A DNA stretch of 33,296 nucleotides from Agrobacterium genomosp. 13 str. CFBP 6927 (GCA_900012615.1 LT009756.1:913972-947267); one strand, 5' to 3'. Counted from the stretch's first letter, positions 18,658 through 27,408 are shown. Notes: a model not told the origin generated them from the letters alone. Numbers and translations: made by a program.

Positions 18658-19446
18658 TCAGTTCGACTTCGCCGCGCCGCCATCTACCCTGAGCATTGTG
18701 CCGGTGATGTAGCTTGCCGGTACCGAGCAGAGGAAAGCGCCGGCGGCGGCGAATTCCTCCACCGTGCCGAGGCGGCCGGCCGGAATGCTCTTGACGGAGG
18801 CCTCGCGGATTTCCTCGACGCTTTTGCCCAGACGCTTGGCGTTGGCGCCATCCAGCTCGTCGATGCGGTCGGTGTGAATGCGACCGGGCAGGAGCAGGTT
18901 GGAGGTGATGCCGAAACCGGCGACTTCCGACGACAGCGTCTTGCTCCAGCCCACCAGCGCCCCGCGCAGCGTATTGGAGAGCGCCAGATTGGGGATGGGT
19001 TCGAACACGCCGGAGGAGGCGACGGTCAGGATGCGGCCGAAGCCCTGTTCCTTCATCTGCGGCAAAAGCGCGTTGGTGAGCGTGATGACGCGCAGCACCA
19101 TCGACTGGAAGAACGTCTCCAGCTTGTCCGTCGTGATCTCCTGTGCAAGGCCCGGTGTCGGGCCGCCGGTGTTGTTGACGAGAATGTCGATGCCGCCGAG
19201 CTTGTCCTTGACCGCCTGAACCATGGTCTCGACGAAATTGTCATCGGCAAGATCGCCCCAGACCCAGTCGGCCTTGCCCTTGCCGAGCGCATTGATCGCC
19301 TTGCAGTTCGCATCCAGCTTCTCACCGCTTCTGCCGACGAAAAGGACATTGGCGCCTTCCTTCGCCAGCGCCGTGGCAATGCCCAGCCCAAGGCCGCGTG
19401 AGGAGGCGAGAACGAGAGCACGTTTGCCGGAAATGCCGAGATCCAT
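18658..19446 (-). CDS. Atypical SDR-family protein lacking the catalytic Tyr/Lys
   Basis: 262-aa Rossmann protein of the short-chain dehydrogenase fold. The N-terminal nucleotide motif is ASSRGLGLG (14-22) rather than TGxxxGxG, and NNTGG (91-95) replaces NNAG. The catalytic YxxxK is absent: the aligned residues are Leu154 and Asn158 in NLALSNTLRG, although Ser144/Ser145 remain. This fits the SDR subgroup described as BKR-like without the normal tetrad (cd05344 in my recollection). Such proteins are usually annotated as oxidoreductases, but standard hydride-transfer catalysis is doubtful. The C-terminal ITGTMLRVDGGA is typical of SDRs. AGGA lies about 9 nt before the ATG. It converges with the cyclase gene, 21 bases apart. 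Confidence 0.88.
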   Translation of the reverse strand: MDLGISGKRALVLASSRGLGLGIATALAKEGANVLFVGRSGEKLDANCKAINALGKGKADWVWGDLADDNFVETMVQAVKDKLGGIDILVNNTGGPTPGLAQEITTDKLETFFQSMVLRVITLTNALLPQMKEQGFGRILTVASSGVFEPIPNLALSNTLRGALVGWSKTLSSEVAGFGITSNLLLPGRIHTDRIDELDGANAKRLGKSVEEIREASVKSIPAGRLGTVEEFAAAGAFLCSVPASYITGTMLRVDGGAAKSN

Positions 19447-19588
19447 GGGTTGTGTCCTGTCTTGTTTGCAGCAGATCGTGATTTCGAACGGGATTTCAGG
19501 CTAAAATCGCATGGATTTTTCGCTATCCCGCCCGGTCTGCCCTGTTTATAGGAAGGCAACGCCCGCTTTTGAAGGTCAAATACGCGCC

Positions 19589-20509
19589 ATGACAGAACAA
19601 TCTCTGCTAAAATTCTCCATCGCCGTCACGGTTCTTCTGGCCGCCTTCGGCATCGGTGCGGGCTTGTTCTCCGGCTCCTTCGCGGTGGTGTTCGACGGGG
19701 TTTATGCCCTGACCGATGCTTTCATGACGGTGCTGGCGCTGCTCGTGGCGCGGCTGATTGCCGTCTCTGCGGCTCCACGGCCGGGTGGCAGGCTGGCGGA
19801 GCGTTTCACCATGGGTTTCTGGCATCTGGAGCCGATGGTGCTTGGCCTTAACGGCACACTTTTGATGGGGGCTGCGATCTATGCCCTCATCAATGCCGTC
19901 GACAGCCTGATGGATGGCGGCAGATCGATCGAGTTCGATTATGCCATCATCGTCACCTTTGTCAGCTTTGCGGTCTCGCTTGCCATGGCATGGTTCGTCA
20001 AACGCCAGAACCGCCGGCTGAAATCGGCCTTCGTGGCGCTGGACGCCAAAAGCTGGCTGATGAGCGCGCTCCTGAGCGTCGCGCTCTTCCTGGCCTTCGC
20101 CATCGGTTACGGGCTGACCGGGACAGGTCAGGCGTGGATCGCCCCCTATATCGACCCCGCCGTGCTGGCCCTGGTCTGCCTCGTCATCATCCCCATGCCG
20201 CTCGGCAATGTGAAACAGGCGCTCGCCGACATCCTTCTGGTGACGCCGCTGGAATTCAAGCAGCATGTGGACCGGGTGGCGACGGAGGCGGTCGAAAAAT
20301 TCGGCTTCGCCTCGCATTATTCCTACGTCGCCCGCGTCGGACGCGGCCGGCAGATCGAACTCTTCTTCATCGTGCCGAAGAACTGGCCGGCCCGGCGTCT
20401 GGAAGAATGGGACGCGATCCGTGACGAGATCGGCGATGCGCTCGGCGGCGAAAGCTCCGATCGGTGGCTGACGATTGTGTTCACGACGGATGAGGAATGG
20501 GCGGTTTGA
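19589..20509 (+). CDS. Cation diffusion facilitator-like transporter, atypical metal site
   Basis: 306-aa inner-membrane protein with about six transmembrane helices and a cytoplasmic C-terminal domain (about 220-306), the layout of the CDF family that exports Zn, Mn, Fe or Co in exchange for protons. TM2 carries two acidic residues, Asp36 and Asp43 (FDGVYALTDAF). In TM5 the usual H/DxxxD pair is Asp152 with Trp156 (LDAKSWLMS), so one canonical ligand is missing. The start at 19589 is chosen because TM1 begins directly after it; the 26 upstream codons are unlike the family. Divergent from the SDR gene. Substrate unknown. Confidence 0.85.
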   Translation: MTEQSLLKFSIAVTVLLAAFGIGAGLFSGSFAVVFDGVYALTDAFMTVLALLVARLIAVSAAPRPGGRLAERFTMGFWHLEPMVLGLNGTLLMGAAIYALINAVDSLMDGGRSIEFDYAIIVTFVSFAVSLAMAWFVKRQNRRLKSAFVALDAKSWLMSALLSVALFLAFAIGYGLTGTGQAWIAPYIDPAVLALVCLVIIPMPLGNVKQALADILLVTPLEFKQHVDRVATEAVEKFGFASHYSYVARVGRGRQIELFFIVPKNWPARRLEEWDAIRDEIGDALGGESSDRWLTIVFTTDEEWAV

Positions 20510-20693
20510 GTGGGACGCCCGAGATTGGCCGCACGCAGTGCTTGAAAATGGGGACATCGACGCCCGAAAATCGGCGGTCGCAACGCAGGGCCAGTGTTAG
20601 CAGTTTTCCGGATTGTTGCAGCGGCTTCGGGCGCCTGTAACGACTGATTGGATGAGCAAAAGCTCGGCAATATCGATCACAGGAGAGACCGCG

Positions 20694-21458
20694 ATGAACA
20701 GTCAAATCGAACGTGCGGAAATATTCCGCAGCTTGCACATTCCGGGTGATCCCATCGTCCTCTACAACATCTGGGATGCGGGAAGTGCGGTGGCCGTTGC
20801 GCGCGGCGGGGCGAAGGCGATAGCCACCGGAAGCTGGTCTGTCGCTGCGGCACAGGGTTATTCGGATGGTGAGGAAATGCCGCTGGATGACGCATTGTCA
20901 GTCGTCGCGCGCATAACGAAATGTGTTGATCTGCCCCTCACCGTGGATTTTGAAGGCGGTTACGCAGATGATCCCGCCGCCGTCAGGCAAAATGTTGGCC
21001 GCCTGTTTGCCCTCGGCGTCATCGGATTGAACTTCGAAGATCAGGTGGTGCACGGCAAGGGTCTGCATGACATCGGTCACCAGTCGGATCGGCTTCGGGC
21101 GGTCCGCAGCGCGGCAAGTGATGCCGGTATCCCGGTTTTCATCAATGCACGAACGGATGTGTTTCTGAAGTCAGCGGAAGGGGTGGATCACGCAACCCTG
21201 CTGGACGAAGTATTCGCCCGCGAGGCCGCCTATGCTGCAGCAGGCGCGGATGGCTTTTTCGTGCCTGGGCTGAAGGATAAAAAGCTGATCGAAAAAATAT
21301 GCCGACAGACGACGCTGCCGATCAACGTCATGACATCGGGAGACACGGAAGAAGTTCGCGCATTGGCAGAGATCGGCGTCGCCCGGATCAGTTTCGGACC
21401 CGCGCCCTACGCAAGGGTCAGTCGCGACCTGGAAAGCAGAGCGCGTATTTTTGCCTGA
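20694..21458 (+). CDS. Isocitrate lyase/PEP mutase family enzyme
   Basis: 254-aa TIM-barrel protein. Family signatures: NIWDAGSAVAVARGG with Asp28, ATGSWSVAAAQGY, the metal-binding VDFEGGYADD with Asp85, NFEDQ (Glu116, Asp117) and NARTDVF (Asn151, Arg153, Asp155). The catalytic KKCGH loop of true isocitrate lyase is absent and the corresponding loop has no Cys, so it is not AceA. Members include PEP mutase, methylisocitrate lyase, oxaloacetate decarboxylase and carboxyphosphonoenolpyruvate enzymes; which reaction applies is unclear. AGGAGAG at 20681-20687, 6 nt before the ATG, fixes the start. It follows the transporter by 184 bases. Confidence 0.9.
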   Translation: MNSQIERAEIFRSLHIPGDPIVLYNIWDAGSAVAVARGGAKAIATGSWSVAAAQGYSDGEEMPLDDALSVVARITKCVDLPLTVDFEGGYADDPAAVRQNVGRLFALGVIGLNFEDQVVHGKGLHDIGHQSDRLRAVRSAASDAGIPVFINARTDVFLKSAEGVDHATLLDEVFAREAAYAAAGADGFFVPGLKDKKLIEKICRQTTLPINVMTSGDTEEVRALAEIGVARISFGPAPYARVSRDLESRARIFA

Positions 21459-21729
21459 AAAGAGGCGCGCGCTTCACTCAAAATCCGGCTGTCAATCGGT
21501 ATCGAACATCCGGGCGATCTTGTCGCCGACCTTGCCCTTTCGCTGGACAAGTGCTGACGGCTTCGGAGAGGAACAGTCCGGCAAGGTGAAAATGGCCACG
21601 GTAACAACCATACTGTGGCCGGCCGGACCACATTTGCGCGATCCCGGCAGGGGCGTAACTCGCCCTGAGCCGTCTTGCATCTGTCCGCTCGAAACCTACA
21701 TGGGCGGGGTTATTGGCAAATGGGTATTC

Positions 21730-22305
21730 ATGGACAAGTCAAGTTTTTCGTCGCTACAGACGCCACGTCTGATCCTCCGTACGTTCCGGGATGAGGATTT
21801 CCCGTCTTATGCCGACTATCACGGTCGCAGCGACGTCTACAGATTTCTATACGCCTCACCGCCCCGGAAGACGGCGCTCGCGGCTCAGTTCGCCGAGATA
21901 GTGACGGGTTCATTCAAAGAGGATGGCGATACGTTGCGGCTTGCGGTAATCCGGCGCGATGATGACGCGCTGATTGGCGAGGTACTTCTGAAAATCGCCA
22001 GCCGGGAAGCGCTGCAGGCTGAAGTCGGTTATATCTTCAATCCGTCCTTCTCTGGAAAGGGTTACGCCACCGAGGCCGTGCGGGCGATGATCGGGCTGGG
22101 TTTCGACGTATTTGGATTTCACCGGATTTTTGCCCGGCTGGACACCCTGAACCGCGGCTCGATCGGGATCGTCGAACGTCTCAAAATGCGCCGGGAAGCA
22201 CATCTCATTCAGAATGACCGCTTCAATGGCACGTGGGGTGACGAGTTCATCTATGCCGTTTTGAATGACGAGTGGAAAACCATGTCGCAGGCCTCGCCAG
22301 AATAA
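21730..22305 (+). CDS. GNAT-family N-acetyltransferase (RimJ/RimL type)
   Basis: 191 aa. The opening LQTPRLILRTFRDEDF is the standard start of RimJ/RimL-like acetyltransferases. The acetyl-CoA pyrophosphate loop lies at about 109-114 (GKGYAT), preceded by EVGYIFNPSFSG and followed by RIFARLDTLNRGSIGIVERL. Substrate unknown: a protein N-terminus, amino acid or small molecule are all possible. The frame is open 93 codons further upstream, but that stretch has no domain. No strong ribosome binding site precedes 21730, so the start is somewhat uncertain; ATG at 21700 is an alternative. Positions 21459-21729 hold nothing else I can identify. Confidence 0.88.
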   Translation: MDKSSFSSLQTPRLILRTFRDEDFPSYADYHGRSDVYRFLYASPPRKTALAAQFAEIVTGSFKEDGDTLRLAVIRRDDDALIGEVLLKIASREALQAEVGYIFNPSFSGKGYATEAVRAMIGLGFDVFGFHRIFARLDTLNRGSIGIVERLKMRREAHLIQNDRFNGTWGDEFIYAVLNDEWKTMSQASPE

Positions 22306-22341
22306 CGCCCTGGATAGAGGGTTGGTATCAGCTATCGACCC

Positions 22342-22953
22342 CTAACGGTCAAACGCCGAGGGCTGAAGTTTCCCGGACCGCAGAAGATGCTGAAGCGTGT
22401 AGGCAACCGACAGGGCATCATCCAGCGCATCGTGTCCTTGGAGAACGGGGTGATCGACACCAAAATAATCCGCAAGTTTGTTGCTTGGTGTTCGGGCAAG
22501 GTCTTCAAGGGGCATTCCGGCGGCAAGCAGCAGCTTAACGGCGTTATCGAACCGGGATGCAGGAATTGGCGGGCTTATACCGGCAATATAGCAACTGATC
22601 GCCATCATATTCAGTTCGTCTTTCCCCCAGGACCACAATTTCGCTCCTTGTGAGAACATCTCCACATCCGCCAGCGCCTTATGAAGGCTTGTGCCCTTCT
22701 CATCGATCTGTTCTTCGGTAATTCCGGTGAGGTTTGTAAAATATGGATCGAGCGCATATCTGTCGCCATACCGGTCAACAGGCGTGACATAGGATTTGAA
22801 GGTCTCCAGAACAGGGAAATCGGCTTCAAGGCCGATCCTCACGGCGCCGATCTGGGCGATGACGGGATCAGGATCGATTGCCGCACACCAGAACCGGCCT
22901 TGCGACCCCTGAATGCAGAGAAATTCACAGTCGAAGACGATAGCTGTTTTCAT
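22342..22953 (-). CDS. DEDDh-type 3'-5' exonuclease (DnaQ/RNase T superfamily)
   Basis: 203 aa. The exo I motif is FDCEF with Asp8 and Glu10; a second-motif region includes WGKDELNMM (Asp112); the exo III motif is GHDALDDAL with His174 and Asp179, which places it in the DEDDh group. Two-metal-ion chemistry would remove nucleotides from a 3' end of DNA or RNA. The family includes RNase T, oligoribonuclease and DnaQ, and I cannot place it more precisely. The inserted PYFTNLTGITEEQID stretch is typical of the KapD/ExoX-like branch. Its 3' end converges with the acetyltransferase gene 36 bases away. Confidence 0.88.
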   Translation of the reverse strand: MKTAIVFDCEFLCIQGSQGRFWCAAIDPDPVIAQIGAVRIGLEADFPVLETFKSYVTPVDRYGDRYALDPYFTNLTGITEEQIDEKGTSLHKALADVEMFSQGAKLWSWGKDELNMMAISCYIAGISPPIPASRFDNAVKLLLAAGMPLEDLARTPSNKLADYFGVDHPVLQGHDALDDALSVAYTLQHLLRSGKLQPSAFDR

Positions 22954-23339
22954 GTGTCTTGCCTGCCGATCGGATCGCTCGTCTTTGCCACACTAGTCCC
23001 GATCACCAGAATGGCAATGGTGGCTGCTAGCGCCTTGCCGGGGAGTAACTGGCGCTCGCCAAACGGTAACGGCTCTTGACGCCTAAACATGTCACCCTTA
23101 TCCTCATATTACGTGAACGTAAAAGTAATAAATTACTCATCAGGTTGTCTGACAATTAAGTGGCGTGCGACATGTTTTGCCGCTATAGAAGCTCGACAAA
23201 GGCGTCCTGCTTTGCGAAGACAGGCGCTAGTGAATGCGGTGTCGCGGATGGCTTTTGACCTGCGCAGCCAATGCGGCGAAGATGCCAAAAAGCGGATATA
23301 ACAACAGCCGGATGGGACCGGCGATGCGGAGAGGACAAG
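22954..23339. other. Divergent intergenic region, exonuclease / ETF-QO
   Basis: About 386 bases that should contain both promoters. The segment 23095-23150 is AT-rich and contains the palindrome listed separately. Short open frames in this stretch lack ribosome binding sites and are not called. Confidence 0.4.
23109..23122. promoter_or_regulatory. Palindromic operator candidate upstream of ETF-QO
   Basis: TTACGT-GA-ACGTAA, a perfect 6-2-6 inverted repeat in an AT-rich patch 218 bases before the ETF-QO start. It resembles the binding sites reported for the MerR-type regulator LiuR, which controls branched-chain amino acid and acyl-CoA catabolism in proteobacteria. The match is from memory and the distance to the gene is long. 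Confidence 0.4.
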
Positions 23340-25004
23340 ATGACGGAAGCGATGGAACTGCCCGAACGCGAAGCGATGGAATTCGACGTTGTGATTGTCG
23401 GCGCGGGTCCTGCGGGTCTTGCCGCCGCGATCCGCCTGAAGCAGGTGGAGCCGGAGCTTTCGGTTGTCGTTCTCGAAAAGGGCGCGGAAGTCGGCGCGCA
23501 TATTCTCTCCGGCGCCGTGGTTGATCCCATCGGCATAGACAGGCTGCTGCCCGGCTGGCGGGAAGAGGAGGGGCATCCCTTCAAGACCGAGGTCAAGGAC
23601 GACCAGTTCATGTTCTTAGGGCCGGCCGGCTCCATCCGCCTGCCGAATTTCATGATGCCGCCGTTGATGAACAATCACGGCAATTACATCGTTTCGCTTG
23701 GCCTCGTCTGTCGCTGGCTGGCGGAAAAGGCGGAAGCGCTCGGCGTCGAGATCTATCCGGGCTTTGCCGCCACCGAAGTGCTTTATAATGACGAGGGCGC
23801 GGTGATCGGCGTCGCCACCGGCGACATGGGCATCGAGAAGAACGGCGAACCGGGTCCGGCCTTCACCCGCGGCATGGAGCTGCACGGCAAATATGTGCTG
23901 ATCGGCGAGGGTGTGCGTGGCTCGCTCGCCAAGCAGCTGATTTCCAAATTCGAGCTTTCCAGAGATCGCGAGCCGCAGAAATTCGGCATTGGCATCAAGG
24001 AATTGTGGCAGGTCAAGCCGGAACACCACAAACAGGGCCTCGTGCAGCATTCCTTCGGCTGGCCGCTCGGTTTCAAGACCGGTGGCGGTTCCTTCCTCTA
24101 CCATCTCGAGGATAATCTGGTCGCCGTCGGCTTCGTCGTCCATCTCAATTACAAGAACCCCTATCTTTATCCTTTCGAGGAATTCCAGCGCTTCAAGACG
24201 CATCCGGCCATCCGCGATACTTTCGAGGGCGGCAAGCGCATTTCCTATGGCGCACGCGCCATCACCGAGGGCGGTTACCAGTCGGTGCCGAAGCTGACTT
24301 TCCCCGGCGGCGCGCTGATCGGCTGTTCCGCCGGTTTCGTCAATGTGCCGCGCATCAAGGGCAGCCATAATGCGGTCTTGTCGGGCATGCTGGCGGCGGA
24401 AAAGATCGCCGCGGCGATTGCCGCCGGCCGTGCCCATGACGAGGTGGTGGAGATCGAGGTCGAATGGCGCGACGGCGATATCGGCAAGGACCTGAAGCGG
24501 GTGCGCAACGTCAAGCCGCTGTGGTCGAAATTCGGCACGCTCATCGGTGTCGGTCTTGGCGGTCTCGACATGTGGACGAACCAGCTGTTCGGCTTCTCCT
24601 TCTTCGGCACGCTGAAGCATGGCAAGACGGATGCCGAAAGCCTCGAACCGGCCTCGAGACACAAGCCGATCGCCTATCCGAAACCCGATGGCGTTCTGAC
24701 CTTCGATCGCCTGTCCTCGGTGTTCCTGTCCTCCACCAATCATGAGGAGGATCAGCCGGTGCATCTTCAGGTGAAGGACATGGCGTTGCAGAAGCGCTCC
24801 GAACACGACGTCTATGCCGGGCCCTCGACACGTTATTGTCCGGCCGGCGTCTACGAATGGGTGGAGAAGGATGGCGAGGAAACCTACGTCATCAACGCCC
24901 AGAACTGCGTGCACTGCAAGACCTGCGACATCAAGGATCCCAACCAGAACATCAACTGGGTGCCGCCGCAGGGTGGCGAGGGGCCGGTCTACGCCAATAT
25001 GTGA
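23340..25004 (+). CDS. etfD: Electron transfer flavoprotein-ubiquinone oxidoreductase
   Basis: Passes electrons from ETF, reduced by acyl-CoA and other dehydrogenases, to membrane ubiquinone. 554 aa, the usual length. The N-terminal FAD motif is VVIVGAGPAGLAAA (17-30), followed by GAHILSGAVVDP. The C-terminal domain binds one 4Fe-4S cluster through Cys500 (RYCPAGVYEW), Cys523, Cys526 and Cys529 (CVHCKTC), then the conserved DPNQNINWVPPQGGEGP. Quinone- and membrane-binding segments lie between. The start at 23340 has AGAGGA just upstream, and the family begins close to this Met. It stands alone; etfAB are not in the window. Fatty acid and branched-chain amino acid oxidation would depend on it. 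Also named ETF-QO or etfQO. Confidence 0.97.
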   Translation: MTEAMELPEREAMEFDVVIVGAGPAGLAAAIRLKQVEPELSVVVLEKGAEVGAHILSGAVVDPIGIDRLLPGWREEEGHPFKTEVKDDQFMFLGPAGSIRLPNFMMPPLMNNHGNYIVSLGLVCRWLAEKAEALGVEIYPGFAATEVLYNDEGAVIGVATGDMGIEKNGEPGPAFTRGMELHGKYVLIGEGVRGSLAKQLISKFELSRDREPQKFGIGIKELWQVKPEHHKQGLVQHSFGWPLGFKTGGGSFLYHLEDNLVAVGFVVHLNYKNPYLYPFEEFQRFKTHPAIRDTFEGGKRISYGARAITEGGYQSVPKLTFPGGALIGCSAGFVNVPRIKGSHNAVLSGMLAAEKIAAAIAAGRAHDEVVEIEVEWRDGDIGKDLKRVRNVKPLWSKFGTLIGVGLGGLDMWTNQLFGFSFFGTLKHGKTDAESLEPASRHKPIAYPKPDGVLTFDRLSSVFLSSTNHEEDQPVHLQVKDMALQKRSEHDVYAGPSTRYCPAGVYEWVEKDGEETYVINAQNCVHCKTCDIKDPNQNINWVPPQGGEGPVYANM

Positions 25005-25031
25005 TGGCGATTACGGCTGAAGCCTTCTTCT

Positions 25032-25121
25032 CCGTCATGCTTAGGGCCTGTCCCGAACATCTGTAACGGGTTGGTTTTTCGATACGTGAGTGGATCCTCG
25101 GGACAGGCCCGAGGATGACGG
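25032..25121. repeat. Palindromic intergenic repeat, copy 2
   Basis: Arms 25032-25063 and 25090-25121 pair imperfectly around the well-matched core GGGCCTGTCCCGA; both outer ends are CCGTCAT/ATGACGG as in copies 1 and 3. It lies 27 bases after the ETF-QO stop and may serve as its 3' end structure. Confidence 0.75.
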
Positions 25122-25206
25122 CGAGCGTGGGAAGACCGCTCGCAATCACTCTCGACCGTTATTTGCGGAACGAGCAAGTCTCTGATTGCAGGGACTTATT
25201 TCCCAG

Positions 25207-25254
25207 GGCGCAGACGCGCCCTGACTGGACGCCGGGTCAAGCCCGGCTTGACGA
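25207..25254. repeat. Degenerate half copy of the palindromic repeat
   Basis: Resembles the right half of copy 3 (28938-28985): both carry GCAGACGCGCC followed by CTGGA(T/C)GCCGG(A/G)TCAAG. The left arm is missing, so this looks like a decayed or partial copy. Confidence 0.6.
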
Positions 25255-25290
25255 GATGTGGTATCCACAGCCCTGTTGCCCCCTGTCTAT

Positions 25291-25319
25291 TTGTGGATTG
25301 CTCTTCGATTTCTTACATA
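25291..25319 (+). promoter_or_regulatory. Putative promoter of the pentapeptide-repeat gene
   Basis: TTGTGG (25291-25296), a 17-base spacer and TACATA (25314-25319). Initiation near 25326 would leave a leader of about 110 bases, which includes a GTCGCC/GGCGAC hairpin near 25411-25423. Confidence 0.45.
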
Positions 25320-25437
25320 TAGGATGTTGGGGTGTTGCATGGTCGTGTGGCCCATGGATTGTGGTTCGGCGATGCGGTAACGCCTTCAATATGCATATGG
25401 TCCTAGGTCCGTCGCCCGGCGACAGGGAGTTACGAGA

Positions 25438-26178
25438 ATGTCCGGCTTTCAAAGGCTGAATATCGTGCGGAAGACAAGGTTTGGTGCCGCTCTGGCGGCA
25501 GGTGTCGTCGTCATCTTTTCATTGAGTGGCGGTCCGCTGGTGGCTGCCAGCTGCCGCACCGATGCCATGGCCGGCATCGACTGGCGCGAATGCAACAAGC
25601 GCCTTCTGATGCTGGGCGGCAGCAATCTCGATTCGGCGATGCTTTACGGCACGGATTTCACCTATACCGATTTGCGTGGCTCGTCGTTGAAGGGCGCCAA
25701 TCTCGAGAAAGCCAAGCTCATCCGCACGGCACTGGGGGAGGCGAACCTGCAGGGCGCCAATCTGACCAAGGTTGAGGCCTATCGCAGCGACTTTACCGCC
25801 GCCGATGCGACCAATGCCAAGTTCATCAATGCCGAAATGCAGCGGACCAAATTCGAGAATACCAAGCTCGACGGTACGGATTTCACCAAGGCCGAACTCG
25901 GGCGGGCCGATTTCGAGGGCGCGACGCTGAACGGCTCGAAATTCTCCCTCACCAACCTGTCGCGTGCCCGCTTCGGCGGGGCAAAACTCGGCGGCCCGGT
26001 GGATTTCACCAGCGCCTTCCTGCTTTTGACAAGGATCGAAGGGCTCGATCTCTCCACGGCAACCGGCCTCGACCAGAAACAGATCGATATTGCCTGCGGT
26101 GACGCCAAGACCAAATTGCCGAACGGCCTGACCGCACCCGCCTCCTGGCCGTGCCCGGAAGAGCCGGACGACGACTGA
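25438..26178 (+). CDS. Secreted pentapeptide-repeat protein
   Basis: 246 aa. A basic N-terminus and hydrophobic segment (FGAALAAGVVVIFSLSGGPLVAAS, about 15-38) form a signal peptide or membrane anchor. Residues about 58-200 are tandem A(D/N)Lxx-type pentapeptides (SNLDSAMLYGTDFTYTDLRGSSLKGANLEKA and onward), predicting a right-handed quadrilateral beta-helix. The tail has two Cys (DIACGDAKTKLPNGL, SWPCPEEP), and two more lie just after the signal (SCRTDA, WRECN), which could form disulfides in the periplasm. The function is unknown; periplasmic location makes a gyrase-protection role of the Qnr kind unlikely. AGGGAG lies 8 nt before the ATG. Confidence 0.88.
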   Translation: MSGFQRLNIVRKTRFGAALAAGVVVIFSLSGGPLVAASCRTDAMAGIDWRECNKRLLMLGGSNLDSAMLYGTDFTYTDLRGSSLKGANLEKAKLIRTALGEANLQGANLTKVEAYRSDFTAADATNAKFINAEMQRTKFENTKLDGTDFTKAELGRADFEGATLNGSKFSLTNLSRARFGGAKLGGPVDFTSAFLLLTRIEGLDLSTATGLDQKQIDIACGDAKTKLPNGLTAPASWPCPEEPDDD

Positions 26179-26355
26179 AGGCATTCCGGCCATTCATTGC
26201 AGTTGGGTTGCCGCAGCCGTACAGATGCGGTGCCCTTAGCCCGGCCGGGAGAGTTTGACCTGGCAAGGGGATCAGCTGGGGCTTCGAAAGAAGCAGAAGG
26301 GTTTCTCCCGCCCTCCCAGCACCAGGCCGATCCGCCTGCCGGATGCGCGGGAAGC

Positions 26356-27372
26356 TTAGAAGCCCGAAAGCACGATCTTGCCCTTGGCCTTGTTGCTTTC
26401 GATCAGCGCATGCGCCTTGATCAGATTTGCGGCATTGATGGTGCCGAAAACCTCCGTCAGCGTCGTCTTGATCTTGCCGGCATCGACCAGTGCGGCAACG
26501 TGGTTGAGCAGCTTATGCTGTTCGATCATGTCGGGCGTTTCAAAAACCGCGCGGGCGAACATCATTTCCCAATGGATCGACACGCATTTGCGCTTGAAAG
26601 CCATGACGTCGAAACCGCCGGCAGGGTCGTCGATCAGTGCGAAACGTCCCTGTGGCGCGATGGCCGCCACGCTGTCGGCGGCATGGATGTCGCTATGGGT
26701 GGTGGAGAAGACGAAGCCCGGCGCACCGAGACCGAGCGCCTCCACCTGCGGAGCGATCGGCTTGCTGTGGTCGATGACGTGATGCGCGCCGAGTTCCTTT
26801 ACCCACGCAATCGTTTCAGACCGTGAAGCGGTGGCAATGACGGTCAGATCGGTCAGCGCCCGCAGGAGCTGGACGGCGATGGAGCCCACACCACCGGCGC
26901 CACCGATCACCAGAACGGCGTTCGCGGCACCTGGAACCGGCTCCTTCACTCGCAGCCGGTCGAACAGCGTTTCATAAGCGGTGATCGCGGTCAGCGGCAG
27001 GGCGGCTGCTTCCTCAAAATTCAGCGATTTCGGCTTGGCGCCGACGATGCGCTCGTCGACCAGATGGAATTCGCTATTGGAGCCGGGGCGGTTGATGACA
27101 CCGGCGTAAAACACCTCGTCGCCGGGCTTGAACAGCGAAACCCTGTCGCCGACGGCCTTCACCACGCCCGCCGCGTCGAAGCCGAGCACGCGAGCCGTGC
27201 CGTTTTCCGGAGCCTGATTTCGGCGCACCTTAGTGTCGACGGGGTTTACCGAAACGGCCTTCACCTCCACCAGAATATCGTGCCCCCTCGCCTCCGGCTG
27301 GGGCAGGTCGATATCGATAAGGGCTTCTTTTGCGGTGATTGGCTGGTTCGTCCTGTAACCGATGGCGCGCAT
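26356..27372 (-). CDS. Quinone oxidoreductase-like MDR-family NADPH reductase
   Basis: 338-aa medium-chain reductase of the branch often named zinc-binding alcohol dehydrogenase family protein. GroES-like domain: VEVKAVSVNPVDTKVR (36-50) and GFDAAGVVKAVGD. Rossmann domain: NADPH motif GGAGGVG (157-163). The cysteine and histidine ligands of zinc alcohol dehydrogenases are absent; only one Cys is present, near residue 257. This is the quinone-oxidoreductase pattern: NADPH-dependent reduction of quinones or reactive enones. AAGGAGA 6 nt upstream fixes the ATG at 27372. It is divergent from an HxlR-type regulator with 103 bases between starts, the typical arrangement of a regulator and its target in quinone or aldehyde stress. 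Confidence 0.9.
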   Translation of the reverse strand: MRAIGYRTNQPITAKEALIDIDLPQPEARGHDILVEVKAVSVNPVDTKVRRNQAPENGTARVLGFDAAGVVKAVGDRVSLFKPGDEVFYAGVINRPGSNSEFHLVDERIVGAKPKSLNFEEAAALPLTAITAYETLFDRLRVKEPVPGAANAVLVIGGAGGVGSIAVQLLRALTDLTVIATASRSETIAWVKELGAHHVIDHSKPIAPQVEALGLGAPGFVFSTTHSDIHAADSVAAIAPQGRFALIDDPAGGFDVMAFKRKCVSIHWEMMFARAVFETPDMIEQHKLLNHVAALVDAGKIKTTLTEVFGTINAANLIKAHALIESNKAKGKIVLSGF

Positions 27373-27408
27373 GAACAGTCTCCTTTGCTTGTTTGCGTGC
27401 CTCTTACT

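Noticed and set aside
20694..21458. Assignment as isocitrate lyase (AceA) or methylisocitrate lyase (PrpB)
   Set aside because: The catalytic Cys loop (KKCGH or equivalent) is absent and the protein is much shorter than AceA, so only the superfamily is supported.
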